Part shown: one piece after another, positions 8,855-17,266 of the stretch
Position numbering within the stretch: position 1 is the stretch's first letter
How the letters are laid out: each line of letters starts with the position of its first letter
Assembly: GCA_944322355.1 (NCBI GenBank)
Contig: CALUOT010000004.1
Location: 1 to 64,000 of the forward strand
DNA from: an uncultured Bacteroides sp.
Lineage (GTDB): Bacteria; Bacteroidota; Bacteroidia; Bacteroidales; Bacteroidaceae
Direction of reading: 5' to 3'
Length of the DNA: 64,000 nt
Translations under genes and position numbers: made by a program
Notes under the pieces: model-generated
The model's input: only the letters and a program-made list of their open reading frames with translations
Told to the model about the DNA's origin: nothing
Database searches by the model: none

Positions 8855-9748
8855 ATGGAATACACAAAACAGCCGATAGATTATCCACAGCAAATACAAA
8901 TGCTGAAAAACAGAGGTTTAATAATCAATGACGAAAAGCAAGCATTGAAACAACTCCAAATCATTAGCTATTTCCGTTTGGCTAATTATCTAAGGCCAAT
9001 GGAGCAAGACAAAGAAAATCATATTTTCAAGTCAAACAGTACATTTGAAAATGCACTTAATCTGTATTACTTCGATAAAAAACTAAGGGCTTTGATTTTT
9101 ACAGCCATCCAAAGTATCGAAATAGCCTTGCGGACAAAGATCATACATCATATTTCGTTGAAATATGGTGCTTTTTGGTTTACGGACATCCGTCTATGTT
9201 CCAACCAACAAATGTTTGCCGAAAACCTGAACCATATTCAACAAGAATTACAGCGTTCCAAAGAAGATTTCATTTTAGAACATTTTACAAAATATACGAG
9301 TCCGACATTTCCACCTGTATGGAAAACATTAGAAGTCGTTTCTTTCGGCACGCTCTCTAAATTATACTATAATTTATCGGACAAAGTTATAAAGAAACAA
9401 ATTGCACAAGATCTGAATGTTCCACAGCATCTATATTTGGAAAGTTGGATTAAATCTACAACTGTGTTACGGAACTGCATTGCTCATCATGCCCGTATTT
9501 GGAATCGCCACTTTCCCAATATGCCACAACTTCCCAAACGGATGCCGAAAGCATGGATAAGCAATACACGTCTACCCATGATGAAACTTTATGCCCAATT
9601 ATGTTGCATCGCATATCTACAGAACAACATTCACCCTGACAACTCTTTCAAACAAGATTTATTCGCATTGTTAAATGCACATCCCAATGTGGATGTAAAA
9701 GCAATGGGTTTTCCTGTGAATTGGCGTGAAGAACCATTGTGGGCATGA
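8855..9748 (+). CDS. AbiF/AbiD-type (Abi_2 family) HEPN protein, probable RNA-linked defence toxin
   Basis: A protein of 297 residues of the Abi_2 family. Family signs are the N-terminal YPQQIQMLKNRGLIINDEK segment, YFRLANYLRPM, and the HEPN ribonuclease motif R-x4-H at residues 206-211 (RNCIAH), followed by a second His and ARIWNR. HEPN proteins of this type are thought to cut RNA and stop growth on phage infection. The frame is open 70 codons upstream across the palindrome array, but ATG 8855 follows the promoter and leader and matches the family start. Base composition is clearly more AT-rich than the flanking genes, suggesting transfer. A structured RNA precedes it. The role as a toxin is inferred. 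Confidence 0.88.
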   Translation: MEYTKQPIDYPQQIQMLKNRGLIINDEKQALKQLQIISYFRLANYLRPMEQDKENHIFKSNSTFENALNLYYFDKKLRALIFTAIQSIEIALRTKIIHHISLKYGAFWFTDIRLCSNQQMFAENLNHIQQELQRSKEDFILEHFTKYTSPTFPPVWKTLEVVSFGTLSKLYYNLSDKVIKKQIAQDLNVPQHLYLESWIKSTTVLRNCIAHHARIWNRHFPNMPQLPKRMPKAWISNTRLPMMKLYAQLCCIAYLQNNIHPDNSFKQDLFALLNAHPNVDVKAMGFPVNWREEPLWA

Positions 9749-9779
9749 TGAACAAAATATTCAAAAAATAGTCGTCCTT

Positions 9780-12113
9780 TTACATTCGACTCTTCTGCGC
9801 AGAACCCGCACCGGTTCCTTTATACTTGCTCTTGGTCGTGTTGAACTTGAAGCGGACTGTCAGACTGACGCTCTGCGTGTTCGGTTCGTTGAACATGCGC
9901 AAGGTACGTACCGAACCGGAATAAATAAGCCCGTTCATCTTCTGCGTATGGAAGATGTCATTGGCTTGCAGGAGGAAACTCATCCGTCCGTTCCAGATTT
10001 CTTTGTACAGGCTGGCATTCATGGTCCACATGTCATCCAGTATCCGCGTATTCTGGGTCTCACCGGTAGTCATCCAGCGCATGCCTGCCGTCAGCAGGAA
10101 ATCGGCAGGTAGTTTGAAACTGTTCTCCCAGCCCAACATTAACAGCGGATTGTCCACCCGCACTTTCCCTCCCGGCGCATCGGTCTCCAGCCATTGTTTG
10201 CTGAGCGAGGCCGAAAAGACAGGCGACCACAGGCCGATAGTAGGCGAAGCCGATGCAGCTACAAACAAGGCATCATAGTCTGGCGCATTCCGTTTGCTCA
10301 TCAGGGCAATGGTGGGGTCATCGTCCGAATAAGGTTCGCTGATGTCGAAAAAGTCATCTTGGATGTGCCGGTATCCGGCCTGGAAAGTCAGCCATTGGTA
10401 GGAAGCTCCTATACTTAACGCTTGCGTCAGGACAGGACGGAGGAACGGATTACCGCTCTCGTACGTGTAACGGTTGACATACGTAACGCTGCTACTCAAC
10501 ATCGAGTAGTAGGGACGCTGTATCTCCGACCGGTATTGCAACATCAACTGCACCTTGCCCACCGGGAAGACAAGGGATGCCGAAGGAAAGACATTATGAT
10601 ACACCTTGCTTTGTTCATCCATATACGTGCCGTTCAGGGTATAGTCGAAGTTATCATACTCGTAGCGTACCCCCACCTGAGCATATACCTTGCCGAACGC
10701 CCGGGCATATTCGGCAAAGGCCGCGGCGTTTCCTTCCTGTATCTCGTCCATCGTGCCTGCTATGATACCTTCCGGATTGCGGTAGTCCGTCTGTCGATTC
10801 ATGTGTCCGTATTCTGCTCCTATCGTCAGACTACCACCCCACAGCGGACGTTCCAGTACCAGTTTTCCCGCATAGAACTTATAATCGGTGTTGCTCAGAG
10901 TCGTCACCGTGCGTTCCGACTGTGCCCCGCCCGCATCTGTCGTTTCTTCCAGCGTACGGCTGTCTGCATCAGACTTTTGCCAGATGGCGTTTCCGTCAAA
11001 GTCGAGGCTCCACTGTCCTATTTTTCCGTCATAATAAAAGTCGGCTGTATGTCGGGTATAGCCGCTTCCGCCTGTGCCGGCGTTGACAGAGTTCTCATAA
11101 AAAGCGTCATCCTGTTCCACATCGGTATCTACCGACGTCCGACTCTTACCATATAGCTGATGGCTGACGCGGTAGGTCGCCCCGAACGAATGCTTGTCGT
11201 TCACCACGTAGTTCGCTCCCAAGTTCCCGGTGAACGAGTGGCTACGGCTGTTCACCTCGGTCTGCGCCTTCTGCACCCAATGCTTGTCCAGGTAAGTGTC
11301 CTGCACGGTGTAATGTTCCTTCCAGGAATAGCTGTCCGAGTAGAACAACAGGCCGAAGAGGTCGAACCCGCCCTTGCGGTAGTTGAAGTTGAACTGCTCC
11401 AGCCAACTGGCTTTTTGGTTATACTCGCCATACAGACGGTTGTTGAACCCGAAGCCCTCCCCCTGGCGTTTCACGGTGCGGATGCGTACCACCGCCTTGA
11501 CCGAAGCATCGTAGCGGGCACCGGGATGAGTCACCACCTCCACGCTTCGTATCTCGTCACTGCCCAGTTGGTTCAGTTCCGAAGCATCGCGCACCTTGCG
11601 TCCGTTGATGTAGTACTCCGGTGTTCCCCGCCCCAATACTTTAAGCCCGCTTCCGTCGTCCACCAGTCCGGGCAGCTTGCTCAGCACGTCATTGGCCGTA
11701 CCTGCCTTGGCGAGCGTACTGTTCTGCACCTGGGTCACCATGGCATCCCCTTTCAGTTGGGTTTTCGGCAAGTCGCCTTTCACCACCACCTCATCCAGCA
11801 CCTGGGTATCCAGAGGCAGACTGATAACACCCAAGTCCTGCTGATGGCAAGTCCGGTACGTCGTGGCATAGCCGATGGAGGAAACACGAAGCAACAGCGA
11901 TGGCACTTCAGGAGCTACCTGCAACGTAAAACCACCATTTTCATCGCTCACCGTTCCCGTCACGAAAGCAGAATCGGGCAAAGCAAGCAGGACGACATTG
12001 GCATAAGGCAGCGGAACCTGGTCAACATCCGTCACCTTACCCGTGAAAGTCTGACTTTGGGCGCAAAGGGCTGTTAAGAAGAACAGCCAACTTAAGCAGA
12101 AAGATTTCATCAT
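9780..12113 (-). CDS. TonB-dependent outer-membrane beta-barrel receptor (OMP_b-brl_3 type)
   Basis: An outer-membrane barrel protein of 777 residues with a signal peptide ending AQSQ. A carboxypeptidase-regulatory-like domain spans about residues 22-105 (FTGKVTDVDQVPLPYANVVL), followed by a TonB-box-like VLDEVVVKGDLPK, a plug domain of about 110-215 with the YYINGRKVRD loop, and a long barrel. This group has no SusD partner and is often found next to peptide or regulator genes rather than sugar enzymes. Here it lies 20 bp after a radical SAM peptide maturase and in the same direction, as the last gene of the minus RiPP arm. It may pass or recognise the mature peptide at the outer membrane, which is an inference from context only. 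Import of another ligand is the alternative. Confidence 0.85.
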   Translation of the reverse strand: MMKSFCLSWLFFLTALCAQSQTFTGKVTDVDQVPLPYANVVLLALPDSAFVTGTVSDENGGFTLQVAPEVPSLLLRVSSIGYATTYRTCHQQDLGVISLPLDTQVLDEVVVKGDLPKTQLKGDAMVTQVQNSTLAKAGTANDVLSKLPGLVDDGSGLKVLGRGTPEYYINGRKVRDASELNQLGSDEIRSVEVVTHPGARYDASVKAVVRIRTVKRQGEGFGFNNRLYGEYNQKASWLEQFNFNYRKGGFDLFGLLFYSDSYSWKEHYTVQDTYLDKHWVQKAQTEVNSRSHSFTGNLGANYVVNDKHSFGATYRVSHQLYGKSRTSVDTDVEQDDAFYENSVNAGTGGSGYTRHTADFYYDGKIGQWSLDFDGNAIWQKSDADSRTLEETTDAGGAQSERTVTTLSNTDYKFYAGKLVLERPLWGGSLTIGAEYGHMNRQTDYRNPEGIIAGTMDEIQEGNAAAFAEYARAFGKVYAQVGVRYEYDNFDYTLNGTYMDEQSKVYHNVFPSASLVFPVGKVQLMLQYRSEIQRPYYSMLSSSVTYVNRYTYESGNPFLRPVLTQALSIGASYQWLTFQAGYRHIQDDFFDISEPYSDDDPTIALMSKRNAPDYDALFVAASASPTIGLWSPVFSASLSKQWLETDAPGGKVRVDNPLLMLGWENSFKLPADFLLTAGMRWMTTGETQNTRILDDMWTMNASLYKEIWNGRMSFLLQANDIFHTQKMNGLIYSGSVRTLRMFNEPNTQSVSLTVRFKFNTTKSKYKGTGAGSAQKSRM

Positions 12114-12133
12114 AATCTTGAGTATTATATTTA

Positions 12134-13603
12134 TTAATAGTATTTATTAATGACTATGGGTGCCTTGGGACAACGCGGATCCGGATAATACAGGTTTTCT
12201 TCTCCATATCCCTGCACAATATATTTCCAACAAACACCTTTCTGCGTATGGCAATCTTCAAAATCCTTACAACTGCCGCATACGGAGTTTTTATAATTTT
12301 CCCGCTTCAGCAAATGAGGCATTTCCGTTTTCCATATTTCACCAAAAGATTTTTCGCAGATGTTTCCTGATACAAAAGCCGGATGTGACATAGTACCCTC
12401 ACAAAAAGTAACATCACCATTAGGCATGATGTAAGCCTGCCACAAATTCCCCGTACACAAAGCTCTTTCATTGAAAAATTTTTGCTTCTGTGCGGAACAC
12501 CCCTCTATCTGTTCTTTTGGAATTTCCGATGTCATTGAGAGTACAAAGTTATAATTTGTTTTCACATTTCCAACATATTCCTTTATTTTTCTTACCGATT
12601 CTTTCGAGGGCAAATAATCCAACGGCTTATACAGTGAATATCCTGCGGGAATGACGCTTACTGAATCTATCTGATAATCAGAAAGGAAATCCAATAAATG
12701 CTTTAACTCATCAATAGAATCATTATAACGGGTTATTACTGTATTTATCTTTATTGTCATACCATATTCCTTTAACAAGGCAAATGTTCTTTTCATGTCA
12801 TGCAAATACCGCTCTCCATTCACCTTTAACAAACGACTCATCAAAGCCGGATTCAAAGTGTCCAACGATAGCTGAATCTTATTGACATCCAATCGACGTA
12901 ACTTCCGTATGATAGATTCTGAAATAGGAATTTTAGTAGAAATAGTAGGAAATAACCCAAGCGTATGCAGACGAGCCAAAATCTGTTCCCAATGTTCTTC
13001 CAAAAAGAATTCGCCTCCCATAATGACGAAATCAAGAAGGGGATGCCGCTCTATTTCATCCAATAACAGCATGATGCGTTCCAAAGGAATTTGGCGTTTT
13101 TTCCTTTCTCGACAGTCGGCATAACAATAAATACAGTCTGTGTAGCAAACTGTATTGACCATATAAGTAATATAAAGAGGGAAATTGAGCTTTTGTGTTT
13201 GAAAGTCTAGTTCCTGAAAAGAGAAATCTGTTGAACCGTTCTGGCTCTTTATCTCTTCGTTTTCTTTTTTATGTACCAACAAGTTCTTGGGAAAGATGAA
13301 TTTTGTCCCATTGCATTCCGTGCCATAAAACGTCTTGTTTTCTGTAATCTTTTCAATAAAATCTTGAATCTTTTCGCCACACACTTGCCCCAGATGGCTT
13401 TGGCTCAGCACATTCTCTATTGAATTTCCTCCATTAAACAATGCCAGTAGTTCTGCATAATAAGGATGAGTGAATGTATGAAAGTTGTTGGTATAAGCAT
13501 AGACAGGCCGGGGATCGTCCCGAGCCCAAAGCAAACTCCGTGTTTCGTCATGCCGAATCAAGTAATTCGGATTCAGATAGAGTATATCGGATTTATTCAT
13601 CAT
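12134..13603 (-). CDS. radical SAM/SPASM peptide maturase, minus arm
   Basis: A radical SAM enzyme of 489 residues. The 4Fe-4S site is C153-x3-C157-x2-C160 within CYTDCIYCYADC. An N-terminal region of about 130 residues before the barrel probably binds the precursor leader. The C-terminal SPASM-type region has Cys in CTGNLWQ, TFCEG, CGSCKDFEDC and PDPRC, fitting auxiliary clusters. It is homologous along its length to the second enzyme at 18417 and ends in a similar YYPDPRCPKAP. The precursor gene lies 116 bp upstream, separated by a hairpin. Such enzymes make carbon-carbon, thioether or similar crosslinks, and the exact bond cannot be told. The gene is much more AT-rich than its homologue. 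Confidence 0.9.
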   Translation of the reverse strand: MMNKSDILYLNPNYLIRHDETRSLLWARDDPRPVYAYTNNFHTFTHPYYAELLALFNGGNSIENVLSQSHLGQVCGEKIQDFIEKITENKTFYGTECNGTKFIFPKNLLVHKKENEEIKSQNGSTDFSFQELDFQTQKLNFPLYITYMVNTVCYTDCIYCYADCRERKKRQIPLERIMLLLDEIERHPLLDFVIMGGEFFLEEHWEQILARLHTLGLFPTISTKIPISESIIRKLRRLDVNKIQLSLDTLNPALMSRLLKVNGERYLHDMKRTFALLKEYGMTIKINTVITRYNDSIDELKHLLDFLSDYQIDSVSVIPAGYSLYKPLDYLPSKESVRKIKEYVGNVKTNYNFVLSMTSEIPKEQIEGCSAQKQKFFNERALCTGNLWQAYIMPNGDVTFCEGTMSHPAFVSGNICEKSFGEIWKTEMPHLLKRENYKNSVCGSCKDFEDCHTQKGVCWKYIVQGYGEENLYYPDPRCPKAPIVINKYY

Positions 13604-13627
13604 TATTGTTATTTAATAAGTTCATTC

Positions 13628-13672
13628 TATAAAGCTGTTCCGAATCGTAAAAACAACCGAAACAGCTTTATA
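13628..13672 (-). terminator. attenuator-like hairpin between precursor and radical SAM gene
   Basis: TATAAAGCTGTT (13628-13639) and AACAGCTTTATA (13661-13672) form a perfect 12-bp stem with a 21-nt loop. There is no run of T after it in the direction of transcription. It is therefore more likely a partial terminator or a 3' stabiliser that lets the precursor be made in excess of the enzyme. Confidence 0.6.
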
Positions 13673-13719
13673 TCACATTGAATCCTTCATTTCATACCAA
13701 GAAATAAAGCATTTACTTC

Positions 13720-13935
13720 TTAAGGTTGTACAGTTTCAGGAGCGTCACCGTCGGGTGTTTGAATAGGAGTGCTACCACCACTTACCATAAACAGCACACA
13801 GCCTTTCTCACAAGCAATTCTGCAATCGCCACCGCCTTCAATTCCTTCCATCTCAGTCAGCTTCAACAGGTCTTCCTCGTTAAAGCCTTGATTGGCTTGT
13901 TGCTTCAAGCCATTCATTTCTTCTTTTGTACTCAT
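13720..13935 (-). CDS. GG-type RiPP precursor peptide 1
   Basis: A small peptide gene of 71 residues. The leader, about 35 residues, is acidic and helical (EEDLLKLTEMEGIEGG) and ends in a double glycine, the cleavage mark of C39 peptidase exporters. It matches the GG-Bacteroidales natural-product precursor type. The core, about 36 residues, has C38, C42 and C46 spaced Cx3Cx3C, then a Gly/Ser/Pro/Thr-rich tail. The start is ATG 13935; a longer frame upstream runs into the promoter and is rejected. It is followed by the radical SAM gene at 13603. The modification is expected on or near the three cysteines, but this is inference. Confidence 0.85.
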   Translation of the reverse strand: MSTKEEMNGLKQQANQGFNEEDLLKLTEMEGIEGGGDCRIACEKGCVLFMVSGGSTPIQTPDGDAPETVQP

Positions 13936-13993
13936 AAAAAAACATTTTAAATAAATAATTGAATTGGAAGTCTCCGAACTAGTTCTCTTGCCG

Positions 13994-14029
13994 CAAAAGT
14001 ACCTCCCCCAAGTCCAACGGCATCGGACT
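13994..14029 (-). promoter_or_regulatory. precursor 1 promoter with palindromic box
   Basis: On the minus strand, TACTTTTG (13994-14001) is the -7 box. It is preceded by 9 bp and then the 19-bp palindrome AGTCC-N9-GGACT (14011-14029). The same box with the same 9-bp gap occurs in the precursor 2 promoter at 18147-18182. No usual -33 TTTG is present; the palindrome covers that place. Confidence 0.75.
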
Positions 14030-14155
14030 GCACAAAAAATAGGCAAGGGAACTCTTCATTTTAACTCTTTTAAACAGTCTAGCTTTTAAATAATAGCCCC
14101 CCTTTAGTTTATACAAACTTTACAAAACACACCGCATGAAACAACCCGGCCCAAA

Positions 14156-14276
14156 GAAGGTTACTACCCTAAGGGGCGAATGTTAGTAACATAGAGGGGG
14201 AATGTTAGTAACCTTCGGCCCGAATGTTAGTAACCTTCCGGAACCCCGCTCAGAAGGCCTTCTGGAAGGGGTTGGA
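14156..14276. repeat. 22-bp repeat element with terminal hairpin, copy 1
   Basis: The unit AATGTTAGTAAC starts at 14179, 14201 and 14223, an exact 22-bp period, preceded by the inverted half GGTTACTA. It ends in a palindrome: AACCCC, then CAGAAGGCCTTCTG, then GGGGTT (14241-14273). A copy of about 120 bp and high identity lies near 30405-30526. It sits within the 540-bp gap between the divergent RiPP precursor 1 and DUF6722 promoters. Confidence 0.85.
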
Positions 14277-14393
14277 ATGAATCCGAAATTTATAGTTAAA
14301 AATAGCAACAAACAGACGAGGCAACAAGGCATTTAGTCACACACAGCTTGAAACAAGATTTCACACACAGGAGTGACCTATTCATTCAAAAAC

Positions 14394-14455
14394 TACCTAT
14401 AAGTAGTTGATGAATTACCTATAGGTAGTTTGTCGATTACCTATAGGTAGTTGGA
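14394..14455. repeat. 22-bp palindromic tandem array, 3 units
   Basis: TACCTATA starts at 14394, 14416 and 14438, an exact 22-bp period. Units contain ACTACCTATAGGTAGT, a perfect palindrome; the first unit has one base changed. The rest of the gap between 14276 and 14524 shows no gene. Confidence 0.85.
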
Positions 14456-14523
14456 TATTTAGCTATCTCGTAGATTTAAATGCTATAATTTCACTCATTT
14501 CAATTGCAATTCATGGGAATTAC

Positions 14524-14554
14524 TTTGTTTTTCTTATTGCTTTATTTACCTTTG
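14524..14554 (+). promoter_or_regulatory. promoter of the small membrane protein pair
   Basis: TTTG at 14524-14527 and TACCTTTG at 14547-14554 are separated by 19 bp, a textbook Bacteroidales promoter 32 bp before the DUF6722-like gene. Confidence 0.75.
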
Positions 14555-14586
14555 TAAGTGATTATCGTATTAAGAAAGTATGTGAT

Positions 14587-14826
14587 ATGGAATGTGATAA
14601 TAAAGCAGAATCTTTGCGAAAGAAGGAAGAAAAAGAAAAAACGAGACGGGGAAAGTTGGCCGGATATTTCTACGATTTGTCAAAACTCTGCTTTACAGGC
14701 ATGGTTATCAGTCTTTTGGTGCCCTTGTTTTCCGGAAGTGCAGATTTTGCTACTTGGTTCATAGCGTTGTTTGGAATATGTTTAACCATCTCGTCAGCTA
14801 TGCTGACGAATAAAATATTGAAATGA
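14587..14826 (+). CDS. small two-helix membrane protein (DUF6722-like)
   Basis: A protein of 79 residues. It has a very charged N-terminus (about residues 8-22, rich in Lys, Arg and Glu), then GKLAGYFYDLSKL and two hydrophobic helices near 35-50 and 52-73. I relate it to the Bacteroidales DUF6722 family by pattern only. It lies between the two RiPP arms and is followed by a 36-residue membrane peptide that overlaps its stop codon by 4 bp (ATGA). The function is unknown. Immunity to the peptide products is possible from the position, but there is no direct evidence. Confidence 0.7.
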   Translation: MECDNKAESLRKKEEKEKTRRGKLAGYFYDLSKLCFTGMVISLLVPLFSGSADFATWFIALFGICLTISSAMLTNKILK

Positions 14827-14933
14827 CTATGGAAATATTGGCTATAGTTTTTGGAGTTGGTGCCGCTATCGTTGGCGGAATTTATTTGTGGACATTCACA
14901 AAGAAAGGGAAAAAATGGCTTGCAGATTTGTAA
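14823..14933 (+). CDS. 36-residue single-helix membrane peptide
   Basis: A very short gene overlapping the previous stop as ATGA. The translation begins MTMEILAIVFGVGAA, continues as one hydrophobic helix to about residue 23 (GGIYLW), and ends with a basic tail (TKKGKKWLADL). The coupled start and the clean helix-plus-positive-tail design support a real protein. It probably inserts in the inner membrane with the DUF6722-like partner. The function is unknown. Confidence 0.6.
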   Translation: MTMEILAIVFGVGAAIVGGIYLWTFTKKGKKWLADL

Positions 14934-14991
14934 CCTAATCGGCTCTTATTATACGCATTTGTGATAAGTGTATAAGATGAATTACAGTAAT

Positions 14992-15073
14992 TGTCATCCC
15001 GACCGAAGTGGAAGGATCTCACATAACACATGGTTGCTAACCAAGAGATCCCTCCGCGTTGGTCGGGATGACA
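14992..15073. repeat. MITE-like inverted repeat
   Basis: TGTCATCCCGACC (14992-15004) and GGTCGGGATGACA (15061-15073) form the outer stem, with GGATCTC and GAGATCC continuing inwards and GGTT/AACC at the tip. It resembles the small dispersed hairpins found in many bacterial genomes. The remaining gap to 15299 has only an A/T-rich inverted segment (15111-15188) built from AATGAAGAAT-like words. Confidence 0.65.
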
Positions 15074-15261
15074 GTGTGATAATAATCTTGCATTTTGACT
15101 CACCCCCTTTAATGAAGAATTAAGAATTGGGCTGCGCTGTCCGTGTCCGCATGGTAAATTCTTCATTCATCGTTCTTCATTCTTCATTTAGATAAATTTC
15201 CATTTGTATATCGGTCCCTATTTTTTTCTTCCCCAATGTTTAGATTTTCAAATTTTACTTT

Positions 15262-15269
15262 TAATTTTG
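15262..15269 (+). promoter_or_regulatory. -7 box of the TPR regulator gene
   Basis: TAATTTTG matches TAnnTTTG, 30 bp before the start codon. No convincing -33 box was seen. Confidence 0.45.
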
Positions 15270-15299
15270 CCGCAAATTCATCACTTAAACAAGCAAATT

Positions 15300-17180
15300 A
15301 TGAAATTACACCTTATATATATAATAGGTATTATCTGTATCTTATTCTCTTGTAGCAACCCAAGTAAAGAGACTTTAACAGTCCTTTCTCCGGAGCTACA
15401 GCAAGCCGAATCCATTATGTACCAAGCTCCGGACAGTGCCCTCCGGATCTTGCAAAACATGCCCGCGCCGCCTGCATCCGATTCGCTTCAATATGCCACT
15501 TGGGCTTTGTTCACCACCCAAGCTAAGTATAAACTTTATATGGAGCAATCGGATAGTTTAATCAACATTGCTTATCCGTACTTCTTGCAGCATGGGGATG
15601 CGCAACGAAAAGCATTGGCTTTGTATTACAAAGCGGTTCTTTGCAAAGAGCACAACCAAATAGAAGAAGCACAAAAATTCTGTTTGGAGGCTGCTAAAGA
15701 AGTGGATAAAACGACAGACTATCAGTTGGGACACTTAATTTATAGCGAATTGACGTGGATATATGGTTCCCGTAATTTGGATGAATATGCCTTGAGGACA
15801 GTAGAAAAAGAACTTGAATATGCACAGAAGAGTATCAATCCTTCATATATATATAATGGATATATACATAAGGGGAGAATATATAAAGAACTGAAAAGAT
15901 ATGAGGAAGCTATCATTTGGTATAAAAAAACAATACTTCATTTAGAGAAATTGGATTATAAACACAAATATAAATATTTAAGTGCAACTATCAGTGAATT
16001 GGCAGAAGCTTACAATAACATAGAAAAATATGATTCTGCATTATATTATATGCATCAAAGCATGGACTTAAAAAGAAAATATAAACTAGGAGAATCATCC
16101 ATTGATTATCGAAGGATAGGATTGGCTTATTATTATATAAACGAGCCTGATTCTGCTATTTATTATCTTAATAAGGCACTCAACACCTCTAATACATCTC
16201 TCTCTATTATTGGTGAAGTCCAACAACTATTGTATTTTGCCTACAGTAAAAAGCAGGAATACCAAAAAGCTGCGGAGCATTGTTTCCAATTTTGCATAGC
16301 ACTTGATTCACTTTACCGTATGGAAAAAAGTCAAGCCTTGATTGAAATGCAAGAAAAATACAATCAACAAAAGCTTATCAATGAAAAAAATGAATTAAGA
16401 ATAAAGAAAGATGAAGTAACGCGCAATGCTCTGATTGCTTTGTTGGCCGCAGCATGTATCATAGCCACCCTGATTTACATCTATCAACGCAAACTAAGAA
16501 AAAAGGAACGACAGATACAGGAGGCGAAAGAGAAAGCCAATAAAAAGTCGTTGCAAATACAAGAGAATGAACTGACTATCAGCCGCAACCAGAAGCGGAT
16601 GAAAGAGCTAATGGAACAAATAGAAGCCAACAAAGGCATACAGGAAGAATGGGAAGAGCAAAAACATATTCTGGCAAACATCCGGGAGCAGAATGAAATG
16701 CTGGAACAGAAAAACCAAGACCTACTAAAGGGTATACAAGACCTAACCGGCACGCTGGATACCCAATCGCATGACCTGGAGCAACTGAAAACCTTGATGG
16801 AAGAAAATGCCTATCTGCACGAACGCGAATGGGGGCTTTTCCATCAGTTGATGAAACAGGACAAGACACTAAGCAAACTGAAAAGCACACCTCGTTCCAT
16901 CAAAGAGGAGGAATGGCCGGATATTATGAAGGCCATGAATGGCTACTTGGACAACTTCACCCAACGAATCGGCAAGGCGGTGCCTTCCATCACCCAAAAC
17001 GAAGTGCATTTATGCTGCTTAATCAAATTACGTTTTAGCACGGCCGATATTGCTACGTTGCTGTCCATTGAACCCAACTCGGTCTATCGACGGAAAACCC
17101 GATTAAAGGAGCGCATCACCCAGAAAACCGGCAACTGGGAACCGAATATGACGCTCGATTTATGGATTTGGAACTTCTAA
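15300..17180 (+). CDS. TPR / transmembrane / coiled-coil / HTH regulator
   Basis: A membrane-anchored one-component regulator of 626 residues. The N-terminus is a signal anchor with a lipobox-like FSCSN. Tetratricopeptide-like helices run to about residue 365 (for example GRIYKELKRYEEAIIWYKK). A transmembrane helix lies near 376-398 (ALIALLAAACIIATLIYIYQ), a long coiled coil at about 400-520, and a C-terminal helix-turn-helix near 560-610 (FSTADIATLLSIEPNSVYRR). Bacteroidales use such proteins to link an outside signal to transcription. It lies at the head of the plus RiPP arm and is a candidate regulator of it. The start is ATG 15300, because the upstream frame covers the promoter. It ends at a strong terminator. 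Confidence 0.8.
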   Translation: MKLHLIYIIGIICILFSCSNPSKETLTVLSPELQQAESIMYQAPDSALRILQNMPAPPASDSLQYATWALFTTQAKYKLYMEQSDSLINIAYPYFLQHGDAQRKALALYYKAVLCKEHNQIEEAQKFCLEAAKEVDKTTDYQLGHLIYSELTWIYGSRNLDEYALRTVEKELEYAQKSINPSYIYNGYIHKGRIYKELKRYEEAIIWYKKTILHLEKLDYKHKYKYLSATISELAEAYNNIEKYDSALYYMHQSMDLKRKYKLGESSIDYRRIGLAYYYINEPDSAIYYLNKALNTSNTSLSIIGEVQQLLYFAYSKKQEYQKAAEHCFQFCIALDSLYRMEKSQALIEMQEKYNQQKLINEKNELRIKKDEVTRNALIALLAAACIIATLIYIYQRKLRKKERQIQEAKEKANKKSLQIQENELTISRNQKRMKELMEQIEANKGIQEEWEEQKHILANIREQNEMLEQKNQDLLKGIQDLTGTLDTQSHDLEQLKTLMEENAYLHEREWGLFHQLMKQDKTLSKLKSTPRSIKEEEWPDIMKAMNGYLDNFTQRIGKAVPSITQNEVHLCCLIKLRFSTADIATLLSIEPNSVYRRKTRLKERITQKTGNWEPNMTLDLWIWNF

Positions 17181-17211
17181 GAGAGTCGTTGTACATACTT
17201 GAAATTTACAG

Positions 17212-17252
17212 AAAAAGGTAACACCTACATTAACAGGAAGTTACCTTTTTTC
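17212..17252 (+). terminator. Rho-independent terminator after the TPR regulator
   Basis: AAAAAGGTAAC (17212-17222) pairs with GTTACCTTTTT (17240-17250), an 11-bp stem with a 17-nt loop and a T-run. It separates the regulator from the DUF3244 transcript. Confidence 0.8.
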
Positions 17253-17266
17253 GTTTGGTCTGATTT

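Noticed and set aside
14558..14764. Overlapping 68-codon frame beside the DUF6722-like gene
   Set aside because: It has no clear domain, overlaps a better candidate in another frame, and starts almost at the -7 box.
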